This document shows positions 35,301-44,877 of a stretch of DNA of 64,000 nt, piece by piece. The notes below the pieces were generated by a model, which saw only the letters and a program-made list of their open reading frames with translations, was not told the DNA's origin and ran no database searches. Source of the DNA: Bacillota bacterium (GTDB taxonomy: Bacteria > Bacillota > Clostridia > Acetivibrionales > DSM-1351); contig JAEYHZ010000009.1 of the NCBI GenBank assembly GCA_023409265.1, positions 62,001 through 126,000 on the forward strand, written 5' to 3'. Position numbers and translations under genes: made by a program. Every line of letters begins with the position of its first letter. Position 1 is the first letter of the stretch.

Positions 35301-35400
35301 AAATTCTAATCAGCCATTAATATCCAAAGAATGTCCCACCTGTTCCAATCAATCGCCCCTACAATTACATTTTTAGGGGTGTTATACTCATCCTGTAAAC
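35301..35400. repeat. Dispersed 100-bp intergenic repeat, copy B
   Basis: Second copy of the element at 30808-30907, same orientation, with the same CGCCCCTA...TAGGGGTG hairpin. It follows the response regulator as copy A follows glmS. It contains no ORF. Confidence 0.8.
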
Positions 35401-35483
35401 TCATTTCGTAAAGCATTCCTCAAACAGATAAGATAGGTGAAATAGATTGATGATTATATCGTTGAATTAATTAGATTATCTAA

Positions 35484-35605
35484 AAGGTTTCCAGTGTTTT
35501 AGCTCTTGTTTCTGTATTACTTGACGTGGTGGTCCGTTCGGGAAAGCCCAAGAGAAAAATGAAGCAGAAGTAAAGTTGGATTTAAGCTTAAAGCTTAATT
35601 TATAG
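35484..35605 (+). pseudogene. Decayed N-terminus of a solute-binding lipoprotein (first remnant)
   Basis: Reading from AAG at 35484 gives KVSSVLALVSVLL, and after a one-base shift at about 35521-35530 GGPFGKAQEKNEAEVKLDL. Restoring the shift gives a normal lipoprotein signal with a Leu-Leu-Thr-Cys-Gly-Gly-like lipobox, as in sugar-binding proteins of ABC importers. The start codon has been lost (a TAA sits where Met-Lys should be) and the protein ends at a TAG after about 40 codons. The match is by sequence style, not by alignment. Confidence 0.5.
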
Positions 35606-35640
35606 AATTAATGTCTTATAATTTTAAAGGAGGGCTCATA

Positions 35641-35763
35641 ATGGAAAGAAAGCTACTTGACGCAATATTATATGTAGCAATGGTAGGAACAATGCCGGCG
35701 GAATGTGGAAGTTTGCCAGATAAGGCTGCAGGCTCATCAACAGCAGGAGTGAAAGGAGAGTAG
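35641..35763 (+). pseudogene. Decayed N-terminus of a second solute-binding lipoprotein
   Basis: Intact 40-codon frame with an excellent AAAGGAGGG site. The product MERKLLDAILYVAMVGTMP-AECGSLPDKAAGSSTAG looks like a lipoprotein signal peptide with Ser/Gly tether, but the lipobox is spoiled (Pro-Ala-Glu-Cys) and the body is missing. Its last codons supply the AAAGGAG site for the PL8 gene two nt downstream, so it may persist as a translated leader. Confidence 0.5.
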
Positions 35764-35765
35764 TT

Positions 35766-38700
35766 ATGAAACTAAAACGTACGTTGAGTTTTATTTTAGC
35801 TCTTGTAATGATGCTGACCATGGTTTTGAGCAACATGGCTGTTTTCGCAGAAGGGGGGACAAGCGACGAATTTGATAAACTGCGGGAAAAATGGCAGTAT
35901 ATGGCTATGGGCGGAGATTATGATCCAAATGACCCGAGTATGCAAGAGTTACTTCATGCTATAAATAATGTTGCACAAGACCTCCTTGACAGGATCAATC
36001 CAAGTCCCACTCCGGATTGGGGTGCAAATGATTACCTTTGGCCGGAATATATACTTGGCAAGCGCAATGACGCATATGCTGATTCGAATAATACACAGTT
36101 TACTATCCGAAGTCTTAAGTTTATGGCTTTAGCTTTTCAAACTAAAGGCTGTGAGCTTTATAAGAATGCAAAGCTAAAAAGTGAGATCCTCCGTGGAATT
36201 GATTATATTTTTATGAAACATTATAAGGTAGGAGTAGATTCTAATCCGTATGGAAATTGGTTTACCTGGGAAATAGGGGGACCGATTTATCTTCTCGAGA
36301 CAGTTCTGCTTATGTATGATGATCTGACGGCAGATCAAATCAAATCCTATGCTGAAACGGCTCTAAAGTCTACAACCAAAACCGGAGGAGCCGATTATAT
36401 GTATGTCGGTGCAAATGCCTTGTGGAGGGACCGTGTCAGAATGTATGCAGGTATTCTCCTCAAAGATAGCGCAACCCTGGCATATGTAAAAAATGATGTT
36501 CCTACCTATATGGGGTATGTTACAACCGGTGATGGCTATTATAGAGACGGTACCTTTATGCAGCACGGAACTATTGTTTATAATGGTGGTTATGGTAAAG
36601 AGGCATTTTCTGACATCAGTCATTTTATTTATATGCTTGATGACTCTACATGGGAAATCACCGGTCCTGAAAGAGATAATATGAGCACTATTGTGGAAAA
36701 AAACTATGTGCCCTTTATGTATAAAGGTGTCTACATGGATATGGTAAGGGGACGTGAAATTACACGTACAGATACTACTGATGCCTATGCAGGCATTACC
36801 ATCAGCCTTGATGTTCTGCTGTTCTCTGAATCGGTACCCGAGGCAGAGGGTACCAGGTTTAAAGGAATGATAAAGGAATGGATGAATAATGAGAATGCAA
36901 TACGTACTTTAAATGAAGGTGCCGGTGTTGCATGGTATATGTTCCCAGTATATAATCTCTCCAAGACCTTGGAAATTATCAGGGATGACTCAATCAAACC
37001 GGTTTCAAATACAGGAAAAAGCTATACCTTTGGAAAAGGTGTAAGAACTGTTCATACTACAGATAAGTTCACTTTTGGTCTTTCCATGTATAGCAGGGAT
37101 ATAAAAAATTGTGAGATAGGTGACAGTAATACAAACGGCTGGTACACAGGTATTGGAGAGACTTATGTCTATACACCCGATATTGGTCAGTTTACTTATC
37201 AAAAACCAACACTTAACTGGTACCGTCTTCCAGGCGTAACTGCTGTTAATGGTATGACTTTCAGCAGCCATACAAATTCGAACTCCTTCGCAGGAAGCAC
37301 AACTCTTAATGGTACTTACAGTACTGCCGGCCTGGAGATTTCAGCCTCAGACACAAAAGTGAGTGCAAAAAAATCGTGGTTTATGTTTGATGACGAGGTT
37401 GTGGCTTTAGGAACAGATATTACTTCTACACAAAATAACAAGGTTGAGACTACCATCGACAACCATTACATTACAGGAGATAACGCTCTGATTGTCAATG
37501 GAGAAAGACAGTCGGACGAGCTTGGCTGGAATGGTAAAATCGATAACGCCAGGTGGGCGTTAATAGAGGGAAATGTTAAAGGCTCCAATATTGGTGTTTA
37601 TTTTCCGAAAGCAACCAGGGTCGGCGCAGTCCGTGAAACCCGTACAGGAAAATGGACCGATCTGGGTACTTATAATGTAGATGAAAGTGTTCAATCAGCA
37701 AATTACCTTACAATGTGGATTGATCATGGCTCAAAACCGGTGAATGACAGCTATGCATATGTTTTACTGCCTGGGACAACCGAAGCACAGGTTGAAAACT
37801 ATGCGGATTCCAGCGATACTGAAATAATCCGTCAGGATAATGATGTACACGCTGTATATGAGAAAACGCTCCATACTCTTGGTGTTAATTTTTGGAAAGA
37901 TGGTGATCAGTCCATTGATGCAATGGGTGTAAAAGATTATCTTTCTGTTGATAAAGCATCTTCTATTATGATAAAAGAAGATGATAATAAGCTCAGTTTT
38001 GCTCTATCAGATACGACGAAGCGGAATTCTGGCCCAATTACCGTAGATATTAATCGGGCAGCTACTTCGATTATTACCGGGGATAACCGTATTAAAGTTA
38101 TTCAAACTTCTCCGACAATCAGGCTCGAGATAGATGTCAATAATTCTGTCGGGAATCCCATAGAAGCTGAGTTTTCTTTTAAAAAGCTTGAGGTGCCGGG
38201 AGAAACATCAATTACCAATATGTCATTAAGTGATGACACATTAAGCCTTGAATTTGCAAAAGCATTGCGGGCAACTGGCTATAAACTGGTTTATGGTACC
38301 GAAAGCGGAAAGTATTCGGAATCACTTGTTACCTCCGAATCAACAGCGCAAATCAAAGGATTAAATTCAAATACAACTTATTATTTTGCAGTTAAAGCTA
38401 TTAATGATTCAGGTGAAGGCGCTCCATCGCAAGAAAAATCTTTTGCAATTGGAAATACACGCACTTTGACCGATGATTTTGCAGATTTCTCAAAAACTGT
38501 AAGTTATTCCGGAGGCTGGGCATTCGACTCTTCCAATGCAAATACTTATTATGGTGGAGATACCACTCGACTTAAGAGAAATGATGCTGATAAAACCAAC
38601 CCAAGGAGAGAGGAATATTTAACCTATTATGTTCCATCACCTAAAAAATTTGTACTGACTACATATGATTATGGTTTAGCTAATGCAGGTGATAATACCA

Positions 38701-41700
38701 TACTTAATTTCTATGGTTCAGCAGATAATAAGAACTGGGCTCCTATCTCTGCGACAAAAGATGGAACAGTAACTACTAATAAGTGGAGTAAAGTTATATA
38801 TACCAATTCAGGTAATTTGGATAATTCCATAAAGTACATCAAAATTGCTGTCTCCAACAATACTAAGATTTATGCGCCTCAGCTTTCAAGTCTGGTTATA
38901 GATTACGCATGGACTTCTGACCGTAACGTAATGGATACCATGCTGGATGATTCCAGAACATACGAGGTAAAAGGCGGTGCCGCCTATATAGCGGGAGATG
39001 GAGTTAAATTCGGAGGCGATAAGGATATTCTGATAAAAACCGGCTCTGAAAATGCAACCATCCTTTATAGTTATACAAATATACAAAATGCAAAACTAAC
39101 TGCTTTTATTTCCAAGGTAAATGGCGGCGCTGTATCGGTTGAATCCTCCAAAGACGGGAAAAGTTTTATACCTGTTACTCCCGAAGAGATTCCCGATGGT
39201 GACTCCGGAGATTACAATAAGGTGGTGTACAGTATTCCTTCTTTTGAGGAGGGGACGAACTATTTATTGCTTACAGTAAGCGGTGGAGCTGATTCAATTG
39301 CTATTGCAGACCTCAACTTGTCATATGCCCATGAAATTGCTCCCATACAAAAGATCCGGTTTAAGGATAAGCAGCTTGAAGCGGTTATGAACTATAATTT
39401 GGTCCCAACTGTCAAATTGGCACCAATGAATGCGACCGGTGAAATATACTATACCATTTCAAATAAGGATATTGCCGCAGTGAATTCCTTAACAGGGGAG
39501 TTGCAGGCTCAGGAGTTCGGAACAGCGGTTCTTACAGCTAAGGTGCTTGGAACGGAGGAAGATGTAAGTGCAAATATTAATGTCCGTACTTCACAAAATA
39601 TTGCACTTAACTCAAATACTACAGCAAGCACTGTAAAGAGTGGTTACCCTGTTAGTAACGCAACTGATGGTAATTATCTTTCGCGTTGGGAATCCAATGT
39701 AGGTCCTGCTCAATGGCTGCAGGTTGATTTAGGCTTTCCGAAAGAGTTTGAAGCAATAGAGCTTAACTGGCAGCAATATGCGACCAACTATGCGATTCAG
39801 GGCTCTTTGAATGGCACTGATTGGGTAGATCTTTATACTGAAACAAACGGTAAAGGCGGCAATGTTTGGAATGAATTTGATGGGGTAAAAGAATATCGGT
39901 ATGTTAGATTGATAGGTACGCAAGCATCTGCTGCCTATTCACTTTATGAGTTCCGCGTTCTCTCGTTTAAACCACAAAGCATTGTACTTCAAAATCTTGC
40001 GCTTGGAAAAGCAGCGACAACAAGTGGCAATGATTCCTCCAATGGTGATCCTAAAGCTGCTATAGACGGAGATACATCGACGCGTTGGGCATCTGCCAGA
40101 ACCGATGATCAGTGGTATAGCATTGACCTGGGTGTTCCTTGCAATATTTATCAGATTAATTTGAATTGGGAAGCAGCATACGGTAAAGAGTACGACATTC
40201 AGGTGTACGATGACAGTAATGCGGTTACTAATGTAGTATCTGAAAGAAACGGTTCTGCCGGATGGAAGAGGTATTCCATTGATCAGCCGGTACAGGGAAG
40301 ATACGTACGTATGCAGGGCATTAAGCGCGGTTCAACCTATGGTTACTCTTTTTATGAATTTGAGGTATATGGAAGTTTGGAACAAACAACTGTTAGCGCA
40401 ATTTCGTTCGCGTCCGATAAACTTACTGTTGTACGAAACCACAAAAAAACAGCTGCTGTAATTACAGATCCGCCTTATATAAATGAGGGAAGTATTGCAT
40501 TTGTCAGCTCAAACCCTGAAATAGCAACGGTATCAAATAAAGGAGTTGTTACCGGTATAACAACAGGATCAGCAATAATTACGGCTTTTGCTGCAGCTGA
40601 TAATAATGTTAATGCCAGCTGTGAAGTAACGGTAACAGATTATAACGGTGCTCCAATACCGGCTTCCAGTCTTGAGGTGCAAGGTGGTGTAGCCATTATG
40701 GAGAAGGGGACATCTGCCCAGTTAGATGCTACTATTACTCCCGATGATGCTTCAATTAAGAATATTCGCTGGACCTCCAGTGATGAAAGTGTACTTCTGG
40801 TAACTAATGAAGGATTAATAAGGGCAATCGGCTTAGGAACCGCAACTATAAGGGGTATCAGTGTTGCTAATCCGGAGCTGGTGTATGAACAGGATATAAG
40901 AGTTGTTGATGCGGAAGTGGAAACAGTAAAAGCGTTGATTAATGCAATCGGCACTGTTACCCTGAATAGCAAGGGAGATATTGATGCTGCAAGAGATGCT
41001 TATAATAAACTGAATGATGATCAGAAGGCATTGGTGGATAACTATGAAGTGCTGACAGCCGCAGAAACGCAGTATGAACAACTGTTGGAAACAGAAAAAG
41101 TAAATGGTGTTAAACTCAACACGTTATCCATGTATATGGCTATAGGAGACAGCGGACAGCTGACAGCTACAATATCACCGTCCACTGCAGTAAACAAGAA
41201 CGTAACCTGGTCAAGCAGCAATTCCAATGTTGCAGAGGTTGACGCTAACGGCATGGTAACTGCCGTGGGTGCAGGAACAGCGGTAATAACCGTAACAACT
41301 GAGGACGGCGGTAAGACGGCTACATGTTCTGTAACTGTCAGAAGCGGACAAAATGATGGCGGAGGCAATCCTGACGGAGGCAATTCTGGCGGAGGTGGTT
41401 CATCCGGGACACCGGGAACAGTACCGCCGGTAACACAACCGGTGAAAACGCGGCCCACAACACAGACAGGAAACACACCGGGTACAATTCAGGTAGCTGC
41501 ACCTGTAGTGAACGGCGCAGGCGTAGCAACAACGACCATTGATGCAGACGCATTGACCAAAGCTCTACAAGAATCTGATACAGCAAAAATCAATGTACCG
41601 AAGGCTGAGGGAGCCAGAGCATATGAAACGGTCTTGCCTGCAACAGTTCTGATGTCGGAAGATGCATCAAAGAAGATCGAAATATCAACCGAGCTGGGCA

Positions 41701-42623
41701 AGGTATCAGTACCTGAAAACATGCTCACTCCACAAGGTGCAGCAGGGGCACAGAGTGTAGGCATCACCATAGCAAAAACAGATACAAACGAGCTTGATAC
41801 TGCAGTAAAGTCACAAATAGGTGAGAGACCTGCAGTAGAACTCATTGTCAGTATAGACGGCAGCAGGATAACATGGAGCAATCCTGAAGCACCTGTAACA
41901 GTGCAAATACCATATACGCCTACAGCAGCTGAACTTGCCGACCCTGAGCATATAGTCGTATGGTACATAGATGAAGCAGGAAAGGCAGTAGCTGTACCAA
42001 CCGGCAAGTATGATTCCGAAACCGGTAATGTAACATTTAAAACAACGCACTCCGGCAATTATGCAGTGGCATATGTTAAGAAGAGCTTTATGGACATTGG
42101 TGAATATTCATGGGCAAGCAGGGCAATAGAAGTTATGGCATCCAAAGGTGTTATTAACGGTACTTCTGAAATGACCTTCAATCCTTCTGCCAATATTAAG
42201 CGGGCAGACTTCATACTCATGCTTGTTAAGGCTCTGGGATTATCTGCAAAAACACAGGACAACTTTGCAGATGTAAGCTCAAGTGCATATTATGCAGAAG
42301 CTCTGGCAACAGCTAAGGCTCTTGGAATTACAGCAGGGGTTGGCAACAATAATTTCAATCCAAATGCAAAGATATCTAGAGAAGAGATGATGGTTCTTTC
42401 AGCAAGGGCTATGGAACAAGTCGGGAAACCTTTCGCTATTGCTTCTGATTCGGAGCTGAAAGGATATTCTGATTCAGCACAAATAAGCAGTTACGCATTA
42501 AATGATGTTGCAGCTTTAGTTAAAGCTGGAATCATAAAAGGCAGCGGCAATTCAATAAAACCGAAGAGAACTGCAACAAGAGCTGAAGCAGCAGTAATTA
42601 TTTATAACCTGTACAACAGGTAG
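35766..42623 (+). CDS. Giant cell-surface polysaccharide lyase family 8 protein with SLH anchor
   Basis: 2285-residue secreted lyase. Signal peptide 1-29; PL8 alpha/alpha barrel about 85-400; beta-sandwich lyase domains to about 790; FN3 about 812-896; two unassigned beta modules about 897-1190; Ig-like about 1195-1275; discoidin F5/8 (CBM32-like) 1277-1399 and 1408-1539; Big2 domains about 1542-1625, 1629-1715 and 1779-1861; Gly/Pro/Thr linker 1861-1906; three SLH repeats from about 2101. The PL8 active site is complete: Asn217 (GANALWRDR), His267 and Tyr276 (MQHGTIVYNGGYG), Arg330 (VRGREITR), with the aromatic patch N164-W165-F166. Spacings 50, 9 and 63 equal those of pneumococcal hyaluronate lyase, as I recall it. 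Substrate (hyaluronan, chondroitin, xanthan) is undecided. Tandem terminators follow. Confidence 0.92.
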   Translation: MKLKRTLSFILALVMMLTMVLSNMAVFAEGGTSDEFDKLREKWQYMAMGGDYDPNDPSMQELLHAINNVAQDLLDRINPSPTPDWGANDYLWPEYILGKRNDAYADSNNTQFTIRSLKFMALAFQTKGCELYKNAKLKSEILRGIDYIFMKHYKVGVDSNPYGNWFTWEIGGPIYLLETVLLMYDDLTADQIKSYAETALKSTTKTGGADYMYVGANALWRDRVRMYAGILLKDSATLAYVKNDVPTYMGYVTTGDGYYRDGTFMQHGTIVYNGGYGKEAFSDISHFIYMLDDSTWEITGPERDNMSTIVEKNYVPFMYKGVYMDMVRGREITRTDTTDAYAGITISLDVLLFSESVPEAEGTRFKGMIKEWMNNENAIRTLNEGAGVAWYMFPVYNLSKTLEIIRDDSIKPVSNTGKSYTFGKGVRTVHTTDKFTFGLSMYSRDIKNCEIGDSNTNGWYTGIGETYVYTPDIGQFTYQKPTLNWYRLPGVTAVNGMTFSSHTNSNSFAGSTTLNGTYSTAGLEISASDTKVSAKKSWFMFDDEVVALGTDITSTQNNKVETTIDNHYITGDNALIVNGERQSDELGWNGKIDNARWALIEGNVKGSNIGVYFPKATRVGAVRETRTGKWTDLGTYNVDESVQSANYLTMWIDHGSKPVNDSYAYVLLPGTTEAQVENYADSSDTEIIRQDNDVHAVYEKTLHTLGVNFWKDGDQSIDAMGVKDYLSVDKASSIMIKEDDNKLSFALSDTTKRNSGPITVDINRAATSIITGDNRIKVIQTSPTIRLEIDVNNSVGNPIEAEFSFKKLEVPGETSITNMSLSDDTLSLEFAKALRATGYKLVYGTESGKYSESLVTSESTAQIKGLNSNTTYYFAVKAINDSGEGAPSQEKSFAIGNTRTLTDDFADFSKTVSYSGGWAFDSSNANTYYGGDTTRLKRNDADKTNPRREEYLTYYVPSPKKFVLTTYDYGLANAGDNTILNFYGSADNKNWAPISATKDGTVTTNKWSKVIYTNSGNLDNSIKYIKIAVSNNTKIYAPQLSSLVIDYAWTSDRNVMDTMLDDSRTYEVKGGAAYIAGDGVKFGGDKDILIKTGSENATILYSYTNIQNAKLTAFISKVNGGAVSVESSKDGKSFIPVTPEEIPDGDSGDYNKVVYSIPSFEEGTNYLLLTVSGGADSIAIADLNLSYAHEIAPIQKIRFKDKQLEAVMNYNLVPTVKLAPMNATGEIYYTISNKDIAAVNSLTGELQAQEFGTAVLTAKVLGTEEDVSANINVRTSQNIALNSNTTASTVKSGYPVSNATDGNYLSRWESNVGPAQWLQVDLGFPKEFEAIELNWQQYATNYAIQGSLNGTDWVDLYTETNGKGGNVWNEFDGVKEYRYVRLIGTQASAAYSLYEFRVLSFKPQSIVLQNLALGKAATTSGNDSSNGDPKAAIDGDTSTRWASARTDDQWYSIDLGVPCNIYQINLNWEAAYGKEYDIQVYDDSNAVTNVVSERNGSAGWKRYSIDQPVQGRYVRMQGIKRGSTYGYSFYEFEVYGSLEQTTVSAISFASDKLTVVRNHKKTAAVITDPPYINEGSIAFVSSNPEIATVSNKGVVTGITTGSAIITAFAAADNNVNASCEVTVTDYNGAPIPASSLEVQGGVAIMEKGTSAQLDATITPDDASIKNIRWTSSDESVLLVTNEGLIRAIGLGTATIRGISVANPELVYEQDIRVVDAEVETVKALINAIGTVTLNSKGDIDAARDAYNKLNDDQKALVDNYEVLTAAETQYEQLLETEKVNGVKLNTLSMYMAIGDSGQLTATISPSTAVNKNVTWSSSNSNVAEVDANGMVTAVGAGTAVITVTTEDGGKTATCSVTVRSGQNDGGGNPDGGNSGGGGSSGTPGTVPPVTQPVKTRPTTQTGNTPGTIQVAAPVVNGAGVATTTIDADALTKALQESDTAKINVPKAEGARAYETVLPATVLMSEDASKKIEISTELGKVSVPENMLTPQGAAGAQSVGITIAKTDTNELDTAVKSQIGERPAVELIVSIDGSRITWSNPEAPVTVQIPYTPTAAELADPEHIVVWYIDEAGKAVAVPTGKYDSETGNVTFKTTHSGNYAVAYVKKSFMDIGEYSWASRAIEVMASKGVINGTSEMTFNPSANIKRADFILMLVKALGLSAKTQDNFADVSSSAYYAEALATAKALGITAGVGNNNFNPNAKISREEMMVLSARAMEQVGKPFAIASDSELKGYSDSAQISSYALNDVAALVKAGIIKGSGNSIKPKRTATRAEAAVIIYNLYNR

Positions 42624-42631
42624 TTTTCAGA

Positions 42632-42667
42632 AAACGGGGTTATCCTTTAATTTAGGAAACCCCGTTT
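42632..42667 (+). terminator. First terminator after PL8 gene
   Basis: Ten-base arms AAACGGGGTT (42632-42641) and AACCCCGTTT (42658-42667), then GATTTTT. Confidence 0.8.
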
Positions 42668-42744
42668 GATTTTTATACAGAATCGGTACAAAAATTATTT
42701 TACCGCTCATAACCGGTATATGGTTATGCTGCGTACTAATTATA

Positions 42745-42797
42745 AGTCATGAGTCCAGGAATAGTACTAACTGCACCTGAACTCATGACTTTTTTTA
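42745..42797 (+). terminator. Second terminator after PL8 gene
   Basis: Arms AGTCATGAGT (42745-42754) and ACTCATGACT (42781-42790), extended by CAGG/CCTG inside, followed by TTTTTTT. Same hairpin occurs in copy 2 of the long repeat. Confidence 0.85.
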
Positions 42798-43065
42798 TAA
42801 ATTAGAAAATGAATGAAAAAGCCGTGACACCATTTCGCGTTACTTATGACTTAAAAACTTTAGTTAATCAAAATACGAACTTATTTACTATAAAAACTTA
42901 TTTATAATTTATTTTAGTCACATAGGAGGTGAGTCCGTCTACCTTGCACTTGAATAACTGTCTGTCTAGTAATATAATCAAATAGTAGAAATATTTTCTA
43001 AGGTGTAATTGTTTTCTTAAGATCAATGATATAATTTATATTAGTCGGCATCGGAGGAGTGTTGA

Positions 43066-43820
43066 ATGAACTTTGTAAACCCACCAGCAGAATCACCTCA
43101 ACATGTTACTCATAAAACATTTTACAGCCAAGTATTAAATCATGAAATAGGCTATAATATCTATCTTCCGCCGGGTACAAAGACTGCGGCGAAAAATATC
43201 CGGTTGCGTACCATATTCACGGATGGACGGGCAACGAATCTTCCGAGATATGGCCGCTGGAAAAGGTCTATAAAAACAGACGAGCCATTACTGTTTTTGT
43301 CAACGCCATTTCGTCGGAAGACAATTATTTCGATGCCTTATTGCAAATTGAATCCATCATTATTAAGGAACTGATTCCCCATATCGACGGTCAGTACAGA
43401 ACAGACACAACCCGTGAGAACAGAATGCTGTCAGGGTTTTCGATGGGCGGCAACATGGCGTTTTATTATGCAGTTAAGCACCCCGAGCTGTTTGGTTCCG
43501 TAACCCCTTACGCAGGAACCTATCACCATCTCTATCTCAAAGAATACCGTACTGTGGGGGTAGCACCGGAAAAAGTCATCGAGTTATACGAAGATATGAT
43601 GAGAGAAGAATGGTATTTGGAGGAAAACAATATTTTATGTTTGGTACGGCAAAATGCGGAAAAAATTCGAGGCAAACTAAAAATTGATATTCATATCGGC
43701 ACAGCTGACATATTATTTTGTGATAATGAAATTTTACGTTTATATTTGGATTCGTTGAATATCCCGCATGAGTACAGGAAATTCGAGGAGATTGACCACG
43801 ACTTGGAAAAAATATTATAG
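43066..43820 (+). pseudogene. Alpha/beta-hydrolase esterase with single-base frameshift
   Basis: First frame gives MNFVNPPAESPQHVTHKTFY and YNIYLPPG; from about 43175 the sense frame is one base off and runs KYPVAYHIHGWTGNESSEIW, then GFSMGGNMAFYYAVKHPELF and EIDHDLEKIL. One inserted base near 43174-43176 restores PPGYKDCGEKYPV. All three triad positions are present (Ser in GFSMGG, Asp in IGTAD, His in DHD), so decay is recent, or the base loss is a sequencing error. Relatives are the enterochelin/feruloyl-type esterases. ATG behind TCGGAGGAG. Lies inside the repeat-bounded region. Confidence 0.8.
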
Positions 43821-44007
43821 CACTCACTAATAAGCAAACTGAAATGATAAACTGAATATAAGCTCATCACATGATTATACGTCTATCTTCGTTATACTAA
43901 TTATATTGTAGGTAACAGTTGGAATAAATATAAAAGTATTTTTGTTGTTATAAATAGATGATGGGTTGAGACAACTCTGACAACCTTCAAAAATAGTAAA
44001 AACACAA

Positions 44008-44028
44008 AATTTGGGACACTCCCAAATT
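44008..44028 (+). terminator. Hairpin after esterase pseudogene
   Basis: Perfect 9-bp AATTTGGGA/TCCCAAATT around CAC, followed by an AT-rich but not U-pure tract. Terminator role is plausible only. Confidence 0.4.
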
Positions 44029-44232
44029 ATACAACATTTTTATATGGAAGTATGTTAATAATACTTATTTAAGTAAATAATTTTACAACTATTTTTATTT
44101 AGCTTAGGATATGATGAGTAAAATTTAAGTATTTATATGTGCTGAAATTCCACAATTTTTTTATAATTCCTCAACAACTGTTCCAGTCTAATAAAGTTGT
44201 ATACTGGATAATAAAGATATGTACTTGATAAT

Positions 44233-44285
44233 AAAATTGCATACTAAGATCGGATTCATAGACCCGAACTTGGTATGCAATTTTT
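44233..44285 (+). terminator. Strong terminator in decayed region
   Basis: AAAATTGCATAC (44233-44244) pairs with GTATGCAATTTT (44273-44284), followed by TGTTTATTATAG. No intact gene ends just before it, so it is probably left from a lost gene. 43821-44232 otherwise shows nothing recognisable. Confidence 0.65.
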
Positions 44286-44297
44286 GTTTATTATAGA

Positions 44298-44617
44298 TTG
44301 TTATATTTTACATTCTGTCAGGCACTTCGATTCCGAGTAAATCTAAACAAGTTTATTATGTTTGGAATGATGTTATAGATACTCAGGTAAATGAAGATGG
44401 AGCGTTTATTGTAGTTGCGCAGCTTGATGCTCAAGGAGATATCATACCTAATACGCAGAGAGGTATGAATTGGAAAACCAGTCTTAAAGGAACAAAAATA
44501 ACAATAAATCATATAAACCCTGTTAAAGAAGCGATAAATATTGGTATATATATGGGACTTCATGGTACGGGTACATTTTGGGTTGATGATGTAACACTAA
44601 ATGAATATTCTGATTAA
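44298..44617 (+). pseudogene. C-terminal fragment of a carbohydrate-binding-type module
   Basis: Open frame without start codon, reading SGTSIPSKSKQVYYVWNDVI and ending HGTGTFWVDDVTLNEYSD. The final TFWVDDVTL is the closing strand typical of CBM4/9- and CBM6-like jelly-roll domains, and the length (about 100 residues) fits one such module. It presumably came from a secreted glycosidase. Family name is inferred from this one signature. Confidence 0.45.
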
Positions 44618-44713
44618 GTAATTATTATAAGTTTTAATAAACCAATAGCTTTTATACAAATTTTATTTTATAGGAATATATATTCCATTGTAATACAACG
44701 CTTTAGCAAATAA

Positions 44714-44746
44714 CAAGTAAGCCCAGCTTTATTGCTGGGCTACTTG
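44714..44746. terminator. Hairpin terminator-like
   Basis: CAAGTAAGCCCAGC (44714-44727) and GCTGGGCTACTTG (44734-44746) pair with one bulged A, about 100 nt after the CBM fragment. Confidence 0.6.
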
Positions 44747-44842
44747 CCGCTTTTGAAAATAAGTAATCGCAAATCTCTTATATCTGAAATAATTTATATA
44801 TCCTATCATTGAATAAAATTAGCAACATATATGAGGCTAAAC

Positions 44843-44877
44843 AAGATTAGAACTACGAATCTAATCTTTATTTTTTT
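44843..44877 (+). terminator. Terminator in decayed region
   Basis: AAGATTAGA (44843-44851) pairs with TCTAATCTT (44860-44868), followed by TATTTTTTT. 44880-45537 holds no supported gene. Confidence 0.65.

Larger units (their letters stand above)
42631..42919 (+). repeat. Long direct repeat, copy 1 (tandem terminator cassette)
   Basis: About 289 bp, over 90 percent identical by eye to 46900-47184. It starts with hairpin AAACGGGGTT/AACCCCGTTT (42632-42667, then ATTTTT), continues with CATAACC/GGTTATG, a second hairpin AGTCATGAGT/ACTCATGACT (42745-42790, then T8), and an AT-rich tail ending in TTATTTTAGTC. It follows the PL8 stop by 7 nt. Confidence 0.9.

Noticed and set aside
40640..42058. 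Long minus-strand frames under the PL8 gene (up to 189 codons)
   Set aside because: They follow from the Thr/Ala/Val-rich codons of the sense gene; no ribosome sites or motifs.
44318..44563. Minus-strand 81-codon frame over the CBM fragment
   Set aside because: The plus strand carries a clear jelly-roll-type ending; the minus frame is its shadow.
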